DNA of 64,000 nucleotides from contig NZ_CP072380.1 in NCBI RefSeq assembly GCF_018128285.1, forward strand, positions 2,480,001 through 2,544,000, read 5' to 3'. The stretch is from Atopobium sp. oral taxon 416 (GTDB lineage Bacteria > Actinomycetota > Coriobacteriia > Coriobacteriales > Atopobiaceae). The translations under genes and the position numbers were made by a program. Positions 57,962 to 64,000 of this stretch are shown one piece after another. Under the pieces are notes generated by a model. The model worked only from the letters and a program-made list of their open reading frames with translations, did not search any database and was not told where the DNA came from. The first letter of the stretch is position 1; the number at the start of each line of letters is the position of its first letter.

Positions 57962-59632
57962 TTACGCGTTGTCAGTGTCGTTCAAGATCGCGCCGCGGGC
58001 ACCCGAGGAGACCAGTGCCGCATAGCGGGCCAGATAGCCGGAGAGCGGCTTTCTCTTCGGGACAAAGTTCTTCATGCGACGCTCGTACTCTTCGTCGCTG
58101 ATCTCAAGTGTGAGCGTGCAGTTCGGAATATCGATCGAGATCAGGTCGCCTTCCTGGACGATGCCGATCGGGCCTCCGGAGGCTGCCTCGGGGGACACAT
58201 GGCCGACACAAGCGCCTCGGGTTGCGCCGGAAAAGCGCCCGTCGGTGATGAGGGCGACGCTGTCCCCTAAGCCCATGCCCATGATCGCAGAGGTGGGGTT
58301 CAGCATCTCGCGCATGCCCGGACCGCCCTTCGGGCCTTCGTAGCGGATAATGACAACGTCGCCCGGCTTGATCTTGCCGGCATTGATTACCGCCTGTGCA
58401 TCCTCTTCGCTCTCAAACACGCGGGCAGGTCCCTCATGTTTGAGCATCTTCGGGCTCACGGCAGAGCGTTTGACGACGGAGCCGTCCGGGGCCAGATTGC
58501 CCTTGAGGACTGCGATGCCACCGGTCGGTGAGTAGGGGTTCTGTGCGGTGTGGATGACCTCAGGGTTGCGGTTCTGCGCCTCGTCGATCTCCTCCCCAAT
58601 CGTCTTGCCCAAGACGGTCAGGCAGTCACGGTTGATCAGTCCTACCTTATCGAGCTCCTTCATCACAGCGCCCACGCCGCCAGCCTCATTCAGGTCCTCG
58701 ACGTAGGTGGGGCCAGCCGGAGCCAGGTGACACAGGTTCGGAGTCCTCTCGCTCATCCCGTTGGCGGCTTCCAGGCTGATCTCGATGCCGCACTCATGCG
58801 CGATGGCCGGTAAGTGCAACATCGTGTTGGTGGAGCAGCCCAGAGCCATATCCACCGTTAAGGCATTGTGGAAGGCCTCACGGGTCATAATGTCACGGGC
58901 GGTAATGCCCCGCTCACACAGGTTCATGACCGCCATGCCCGCATGCTTGGCAAGCTGCAGACGCTTTGAGTAGACCGCGGGGATCGTGCCGTTGCCCGGA
59001 AGGCCCATACCGATGGCCTCAGTGAGGCAGTTCATGGAGTTAGCGGTATACATACCGGAGCAGGAGCCGCAAGTCGGGCAAGCGTCGCACTCAAACTCGT
59101 GGAGCTTCTCCGCATCGATCTTGCCCGCAGAATAGGCACCCATCGCCTCAAACATGGAGGAGAGGCTCGTCTTGTGGCCGTCGATGTGACCCGCGAGCAT
59201 CGGGCCGCCGGAGACAAAGGTTGTGGGCAAGTTCAGCCGTGCTGCCGCCATGAGCAACCCCGGTACGTTCTTGTCGCAGTTCGGGATCATAACCAGCGCA
59301 TCGAAGTCGTGCGCCTTGACCATACACTCGGTGGAGTCTGCGATCAGGTCGCGGGTGACAAGCGAGTACTTCATGCCTTCGTGGCCCATTGCGATACCAT
59401 CACAGACCGCAATCGCGGGGAAGACGACCGGCATGCCACCCGCTTCGGCAACCCCGAGCTTGACGGCCTCAGTGATCTTGTCGATGTTCATGTGGCCCGG
59501 GACGATCTCATTGAATGAGCTGACGATACCGACGAGGGGCTTTTTGACTTCCTCTTCAGTCCAGCCCAGTGCGTTGAACAGTGAGCGGTGCGCCGCCGCT
59601 TCGGGACCTACCTTGATTTTGTCGCTTCTCAT
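57962..59632 (-). CDS. ilvD: dihydroxyacid dehydratase
   Basis: This 556-residue iron-sulphur enzyme makes 2-keto acids from dihydroxy acids for valine and isoleucine. Cluster ligands are visible in [16 protein letters not shown] and [20 protein letters not shown]. Further landmarks are [18 protein letters not shown] and [23 protein letters not shown] 59632 is chosen because AAGGGA is seven bases upstream and [19 protein letters not shown] is the family start. It follows ilvA closely. Confidence 0.96.
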   Translation of the reverse strand: MRSDKIKVGPEAAAHRSLFNALGWTEEEVKKPLVGIVSSFNEIVPGHMNIDKITEAVKLGVAEAGGMPVVFPAIAVCDGIAMGHEGMKYSLVTRDLIADSTECMVKAHDFDALVMIPNCDKNVPGLLMAAARLNLPTTFVSGGPMLAGHIDGHKTSLSSMFEAMGAYSAGKIDAEKLHEFECDACPTCGSCSGMYTANSMNCLTEAIGMGLPGNGTIPAVYSKRLQLAKHAGMAVMNLCERGITARDIMTREAFHNALTVDMALGCSTNTMLHLPAIAHECGIEISLEAANGMSERTPNLCHLAPAGPTYVEDLNEAGGVGAVMKELDKVGLINRDCLTVLGKTIGEEIDEAQNRNPEVIHTAQNPYSPTGGIAVLKGNLAPDGSVVKRSAVSPKMLKHEGPARVFESEEDAQAVINAGKIKPGDVVIIRYEGPKGGPGMREMLNPTSAIMGMGLGDSVALITDGRFSGATRGACVGHVSPEAASGGPIGIVQEGDLISIDIPNCTLTLEISDEEYERRMKNFVPKRKPLSGYLARYAALVSSGARGAILNDTDNA

Positions 59633-59645
59633 GGATCTTCCCTTT

Positions 59646-60845
59646 CTAATCAACGAGCTCAAAGCCTTCGGAGGCCAGCTTCTGTTTAATTGAGTCTATC
59701 TGTGCGCGGTCCTTGGTTTCCATACCGATCCGCAGCGTACAGCTCGAGATCGGTAAATCAGGATCGGAGAGATCGTAGTCAACGGACACCACGTTGGCCC
59801 CCATGGAGGCGATGATACCGCTCACCTCTTCGAGCTGGCCCGGCTTGTCCATCAGTTTGATGGACAAGGTCGTCTTGCGGCCGCTCATAGCGAGGCCACG
59901 GTTGATCACACGAGAGAGGATGTTGACGTCGATGTTGCCACCGCTGATCACGCAGACCACGCGCTTGCCCTGAAGCGGGAGCTTGTGGAACATGCAGGCC
60001 GCCACTGAGGCAGCACCGGCACCTTCTGAGACGAGCTTTTGCTTCTCCATCAGCGCCAGGATGGCCGCGGCGATCTCATCGTCTGAGACAGTGACCATAT
60101 CGTCGACGTAGTTCTGGACCATCTTGAAGGTCTCCTTGCCCGGAACCTTGACTTGGATGCCATCGGCGAAGGTGTTCGCGTCTCCAGAGGACTGCCACTC
60201 CCCCGCGTGGAAGGCATCGACCATCGCGCTCGCCCCCTGGGCTTGCACACCGTACACCTTGCACTTGGGGTTCAGGCTCTTGACCGCGCAGGCGACACCG
60301 GCAATCAGACCACCGCCGCCGACCGGGACGGTCACCGCGTCGACACCTTCCAACTGATCCATGATCTCGAGACCGATCGTACCCTGTCCGGCCATTACGT
60401 CCTCATCGTCGTAGGGGTGGATGAAGGTGGCGCCGGTCTCCTTCTGTAGCCTCACGGCTTCGTCGTGCGCGTCATCGTAGATGCCCGGAACTAATCGGAC
60501 TTCCGCACCCAACCTGCGGGTGTTTTCAACCTTGACGATCGGGGCCCCATCCGGCATACAGACGATCGCGTGGGCGTGCAGTCTGCTCGCCGCCAAGGCT
60601 ACGCCCTGGGCGTGGTTACCGGCGCTGCAGGCTATGACGCCCTTGGAGAGGGCCTCCTTGGGGAGCTGACTGATCTTGAAGTAGGCACCGCGAAGCTTAA
60701 AGGATCCGGTGAACTGGAGGTTTTCGGTCTTGAGGTAGAGCTCAGGCATATCAGACACAATGTTTGACGCCCGAATGAGGTCAGTTTTGCGCGCTATACC
60801 TTTCAGTACGTAGGCGGCCTGATAGATCCTGTCGAGCGTCAACAT
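59646..60845 (-). CDS. ilvA: threonine dehydratase with C-terminal ACT domain
   Basis: This 399-residue PLP enzyme deaminates threonine to 2-ketobutyrate, the entry to isoleucine. The PLP lysine lies in [14 protein letters not shown]. The phosphate-binding glycine loop is [17 protein letters not shown] and [11 protein letters not shown] precedes the C-terminal ACT domain ([20 protein letters not shown]). The single ACT makes it resemble the short ilvA/TdcB-like class rather than the 514-residue E. coli IlvA. Its place in the ilv operon supports a biosynthetic role. Confidence 0.93.
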   Translation of the reverse strand: MLTLDRIYQAAYVLKGIARKTDLIRASNIVSDMPELYLKTENLQFTGSFKLRGAYFKISQLPKEALSKGVIACSAGNHAQGVALAASRLHAHAIVCMPDGAPIVKVENTRRLGAEVRLVPGIYDDAHDEAVRLQKETGATFIHPYDDEDVMAGQGTIGLEIMDQLEGVDAVTVPVGGGGLIAGVACAVKSLNPKCKVYGVQAQGASAMVDAFHAGEWQSSGDANTFADGIQVKVPGKETFKMVQNYVDDMVTVSDDEIAAAILALMEKQKLVSEGAGAASVAACMFHKLPLQGKRVVCVISGGNIDVNILSRVINRGLAMSGRKTTLSIKLMDKPGQLEEVSGIIASMGANVVSVDYDLSDPDLPISSCTLRIGMETKDRAQIDSIKQKLASEGFELVD

Positions 60846-60867
60846 ACGCCGTTCTCCTCATCCTTTT

Positions 60868-62571
60868 CTAGATTGCCAAGAAATTGGTGATGTGCTGTCC
60901 TGCCGGGACCATCGGGCGCACCATCTCATCCGGGGCGATGGCTGCATCGATCACGTAGCCATGACCGCAAGCCAATGCCTCTTTCAGCGTGTCCTCGAAG
61001 TCCTCCATTGAGCTCACGCGTTTACCAGCAAGCCCATAAGCGCGGACCAGAGCGACCCACTCAGGCGGACGGTCAAGCGTTGTTTGGGAATAGCGCTTGT
61101 TGTAGATGAGCGTCTGCCACTGGTGCACCATGCCCAGCACGGAGTTGTCGTAGATGATCGTGATGATCGGCAGATGGTAGTGCTGGACTGTGGCGAGCTC
61201 AATGCAGTTCATGCGGAAGGAGCCGTCGCCCGTGACATGGATCACGCACTTATCCGGGTTACCCACTTGTGCGCCGATCGCGGCACCCAAGCCAAAGCCC
61301 ATCGCGCCGAAACCACCGGAGGTCAGAAGCTGCCCCGGATAGTCATAGTGGAAGTGCTGGACCGCCCACATCTGGTGCTGTCCCACGTCGGTCGCGACGA
61401 TCGTATCCTCAGGGCAGATCTTCGCGATTGCGGTGTCGATCTGCTTCGGGTTAAGGTGGTCTCCGTCCTCTTCGTACTTGGTTTCCGTCGGATAGGAGAA
61501 GACATGCTCTTTCCACTCGTCGTGGTGCAGCTGATGGAGCCGCCCGTTAAGCATTGAGAGGACCTGCTTTGCGTCGCCTAAGACCGCATAGTCGCAGCGG
61601 ACATTCTTGCCGATCTCGGCGCGGTCGATATCAATCTGGACGATCTTCGCATGCTCCGCGAAGGTGGAGGGCTGCAGCGCCACACGATCGGAGAACCGGC
61701 AGCCCACGGCGATCAGAAGATCGCACTCATCAACTGCCATATTGGAAGCCTGGGAGCCGTGCATGCCGATCAGACCGGTCGCAAGCGGGTCTCTGCCGCG
61801 AAAGCCACCGGCACCCATTGCGGTGATTGCGACCGGGGCATCAATGCGGTTGACGAACTCGTTGAACTCTTCATCGGAGCGGGAACGCACCACGCCGCCA
61901 CCGCAGATAACGAGCGGACGCTTAGAGGCATTGACCATGTCGACCAGCTTGTCGACTTCATATGGTTTGGGATCCGGGGTATTGAGGCTGCCCATCAGCC
62001 GCTTGGAGAGTCGGTTGGGAAGCTCAAAGATCTGGTGCTTCTCCACTGGCACCACTTCATAGTCGCACTTGGCAGTCGCGACATCCTTGGTGATATCAAG
62101 CAGAGTCGGGCCGGGGCGTCCGCTGCGTGCGAGCAGGAAGGCTTGCCGCACCGCCGGCGCCAGATCGTGCACGTCGTCCACGACGCGGTTCCACTTGGTG
62201 ATCGACTTGGTGATCTCGGTGATGTTGACCTCCTGGAAGGAGTCCTTGCCGAGAAGCTTGCTCGAGACATTGCAGGTGATAGCGACAATCGGAGAAGAGT
62301 CCATGTAAGCAGTCGCGATGCCGGTCACCAGGTTCGTACAGCCCGGGCCTGAGGTAGACATGCACACACCCACCTTGCCGGTCGAGCGGGCATAGCCGTC
62401 GGCAGCGTGCGCCGCGCCCTGCTCGTGGCTCGTCAGGTAGTGATGGATCTCTGGCGTCTGGTATAGGACGTCGTATACGTCCAGAATCGTTCCCCCAGGA
62501 TATCCAAAAATGCTATCAACGCCCTGTTCCTTTAGACACTCGATGAGTATCTGTGCGCCAGTAAGCTCCAT
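60868..62571 (-). CDS. ilvB: acetolactate synthase large subunit
   Basis: The 567-residue ThDP enzyme condenses pyruvate with pyruvate or 2-ketobutyrate. The catalytic glutamate is in YLTSHEQGAAHAADGYAR, and STSGPGCTNLVTGIATAYMD is the next block. The ThDP motif is HVTGDGSFRMNCIELATVQH, with YDNSVLGMVHQWQ after it. AAAGGAGGGGAG precedes the ATG. The partner small subunit IlvN, usually immediately downstream, is absent here: ilvA follows after 22 bases. Confidence 0.95.
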   Translation of the reverse strand: MELTGAQILIECLKEQGVDSIFGYPGGTILDVYDVLYQTPEIHHYLTSHEQGAAHAADGYARSTGKVGVCMSTSGPGCTNLVTGIATAYMDSSPIVAITCNVSSKLLGKDSFQEVNITEITKSITKWNRVVDDVHDLAPAVRQAFLLARSGRPGPTLLDITKDVATAKCDYEVVPVEKHQIFELPNRLSKRLMGSLNTPDPKPYEVDKLVDMVNASKRPLVICGGGVVRSRSDEEFNEFVNRIDAPVAITAMGAGGFRGRDPLATGLIGMHGSQASNMAVDECDLLIAVGCRFSDRVALQPSTFAEHAKIVQIDIDRAEIGKNVRCDYAVLGDAKQVLSMLNGRLHQLHHDEWKEHVFSYPTETKYEEDGDHLNPKQIDTAIAKICPEDTIVATDVGQHQMWAVQHFHYDYPGQLLTSGGFGAMGFGLGAAIGAQVGNPDKCVIHVTGDGSFRMNCIELATVQHYHLPIITIIYDNSVLGMVHQWQTLIYNKRYSQTTLDRPPEWVALVRAYGLAGKRVSSMEDFEDTLKEALACGHGYVIDAAIAPDEMVRPMVPAGQHITNFLAI

Positions 62572-62674
62572 GTGATGCTCCCCTCCTTTAATGCAAACGA
62601 TGACTCATTCCGTCCGATTGTGGACGGCGCCTTGAACCTGCAAAACCGATACTGTCTCGTTTTGTACGTACAAA

Positions 62675-62730
62675 GCGCCGAAGGCGCCGGAGCACGCACC
62701 ACAAGCCGTGTCTTGTTGTGCCCCGGCGCC
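62675..62730 (-). promoter_or_regulatory. competing hairpins in the ilvC-ilvB spacer
   Basis: In the 174-base gap the minus strand can form a long hairpin between GGCGCCGG (62730-62723) and CCGGCGCC (62690-62683), with further pairs of CAC/GTG type inside. The inner arm can alternatively pair with GGCGC (about 62679-62675) across a TTC loop. The two structures exclude each other. The segment may adjust ilvB expression relative to ilvC; function is inferred. Confidence 0.45.
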
Positions 62731-62745
62731 ACAAACATACGCCGA

Positions 62746-63765
62746 TTAGTTGTTGAGGAGCTTGTCCTCGTCGTTCCAAGAATACAGAGCACGGATCTTT
62801 TTGCCAGTCTGCTCCATCAGGGACTCAGCCTCCATACGGCGCATCGCCTTGAAGTGGACCTGGTGGGTCTCATCGGACATATCGAGCAGGAAGTCTTTTG
62901 CGAAGGAGCCGTCCTGAATAGCCTTCAGGTTCTTTCTCATGCCCTCCTTGGCGGCTTCGGTGATAACGTTCGGGCCGCAGGTGTAGTCGCCGTACTCAGC
63001 GGTGTTGGAGATGGAGGACCTCATGCCGGAGAAGCCGCTCTCGTAGATCAGGTCGACGATCAGCTTCATCTCGTGGATGCACTCAAAGTAGGCGTTACGG
63101 GGATCGTAGCCAGCCTCGACCAGGGTGTTGAAGCCTGCCTCCATCAGGTCGGTGACGCCGCCACACAGGACGTTCTGCTCACCGAACAGGTCGGTCTCAG
63201 TCTCGGTCTTAAAGTCGGTCTCAAGCAGTGCTGCACGCGCTCCGCCGATGGCAGCGCCGTAGGCAAGCGCGATATCGAACGCGTCGCCCGTAGCATCTTG
63301 GTGTGCACAGACCAGCATCGGGACGCCCTTGCCCTCCTGGTAGGTGGAACGGACGGTGTGGCCCGGAGCCTTCGGGGCGACCATGATGACGTTACAGTCC
63401 GGACGCACCTCGATGCAGCCATAGTGGATGTTGAAGCCATGTGCGAAGGCGATGGTCTTGCCCGGAGCCAGATTCGGCTCGATATCTTCCTTGTACATCT
63501 TGGCCTGATACTCATCGTTGATGAGGATCATGATAATATCTGCCCACTTGGTAGCCTCCGCATTAGAGACAACCTCAAGTCCCTGCTTCTCAGCCTTTGC
63601 GCGGGACTTGGAGTTTGGCAATAAGCCGACCTTAACGTCGACACCGGAGTCCTTCAGGTTCAGGGCGTGTGCGTGCCCCTGGGAGCCGTAGCCAATGACA
63701 GCAACCTTCTTGCCGTCGAGCTTGGACATGTCCACGTCCTTCTCGTGATACATCTTGAATGCCAT
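62746..63765 (-). CDS. ilvC: ketol-acid reductoisomerase, class I
   Basis: The 339-residue enzyme rearranges and reduces acetolactate to dihydroxyisovalerate. It shows the Rossmann motif [20 protein letters not shown], the cofactor loop [11 protein letters not shown] (Ser/Arg suggest NADPH), catalytic AHGFNIHYG and the metal ligands in [13 protein letters not shown] and [17 protein letters not shown]. Length is typical for the short class I form. It precedes ilvB by 174 bases and follows leuA by 88. Confidence 0.96.
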   Translation of the reverse strand: MAFKMYHEKDVDMSKLDGKKVAVIGYGSQGHAHALNLKDSGVDVKVGLLPNSKSRAKAEKQGLEVVSNAEATKWADIIMILINDEYQAKMYKEDIEPNLAPGKTIAFAHGFNIHYGCIEVRPDCNVIMVAPKAPGHTVRSTYQEGKGVPMLVCAHQDATGDAFDIALAYGAAIGGARAALLETDFKTETETDLFGEQNVLCGGVTDLMEAGFNTLVEAGYDPRNAYFECIHEMKLIVDLIYESGFSGMRSSISNTAEYGDYTCGPNVITEAAKEGMRKNLKAIQDGSFAKDFLLDMSDETHQVHFKAMRRMEAESLMEQTGKKIRALYSWNDEDKLLNN

Positions 63766-63853
63766 AGCAGTGCTTCCTTTCTTTTCGTGCCTTGTCTATG
63801 CATTTTGCTTGCTATCGCTACGCCGCTCAAGTAAACGACGGAGTTGCCACTAC

Positions 63854-64000
63854 TTACTTCTTTGCTGCCCGTGAGGCCAGGATCGTGCGGTTGATCGCAT
63901 CGATATAGGCCTTGGCCGCGGAGACGATAATGTCGTTGTCGGCGCCGTGCCCGGCAAAGACCTTGCCGTCCTTCGACTGCGTCCTCACCGTCACTTCACC
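63854..64000 (-). CDS. leuA: 2-isopropylmalate synthase, C-terminal end (runs off the window)
   Basis: The last 48 codons read GEVTVRTQSKDGKVFAGHGA, DNDIIVSAAKAYIDAINRTI, ending in ASRAAKK. This matches the leucine-binding regulatory domain end of LeuA (pattern GxGxxxDIIxASxKAYxxAxN). Citramalate synthase has a similar end and cannot be excluded. It is upstream in the same operon as ilvC. Confidence 0.85.
   Translation of the reverse strand, partial: GEVTVRTQSKDGKVFAGHGADNDIIVSAAKAYIDAINRTILASRAAKK

Overview
The window looks like a chromosomal segment of a Coriobacteriia actinobacterium, most likely of the Olsenella/Atopobium group. This is inferred from gene content: a fused EcfA-EcfA' riboflavin transporter, a one-chain PurL, an XRE-aminotransferase fusion, CpsBCD-type genes in a high-GC background, and IS1595/ISL3/IS110/IS607 debris of types I recognise from that class. 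No species call is possible from the sequence alone.

Layout. Bases 1-20,100 are an insertion-sequence graveyard. It holds relics of IS30, at least five IS3-type elements, IS1595, IS110, a truncated IS607 and one IS200/IS605 element with an intact TnpA. Between them are broken host genes (HAD phosphatase, GHKL kinase, GH3 glycosidase end, proC, a methyltransferase, an alpha/beta hydrolase). A few genes survive: ferritin, a CPBP protease, a cystine-type symporter with a Cys-rich leader, a small membrane protein, and an AT-rich XRE/membrane pair. Bases 20,100-38,800 are an ordinary core region: aminotransferase, purL, a TPR protein, an UPF0210 protein, a NlpC/P60-like hydrolase, murB, an FMN riboswitch with ribU-ecfAA'-ecfT, prfC, fetAB, a nitroreductase and a Cof-type HAD. 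Bases 39,140-44,450 carry a 16S-23S-5S rRNA operon on the minus strand without a tRNA in the 16S-23S spacer. Bases 44,450-47,150 hold a second IS patch (IS1595, ISL3, a 96-bp MITE). Then come map (SEC-C type methionine aminopeptidase), a cpsC-cpsD-cpsB-DUF4012 operon, an IS30 relic with a second copy of the MITE, and from 53,696 to the window end a minus-strand branched-chain amino acid operon: leuA(partial)-ilvC-ilvB-ilvA-ilvD-DUF815 ATPase-leuC-leuD-leuB.

How it works together. The ilv-leu operon encodes almost the whole path from threonine/pyruvate to valine, isoleucine and leucine precursors, but no ilvN regulatory subunit is present between ilvB and ilvC. The riboflavin uptake system appears complete in one FMN-responsive transcription unit. 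The Cys-rich 30-residue reading frame followed by a terminator-like hairpin just before the cystine-type symporter looks like a classical amino-acid attenuator and is the most interesting regulatory proposal here. The mobile elements are mostly dead. They still preserve informative footprints: the exact IS200/IS605 junction, the ISL3-derived MITE pair, and an IS607 element cut inside tnpB.
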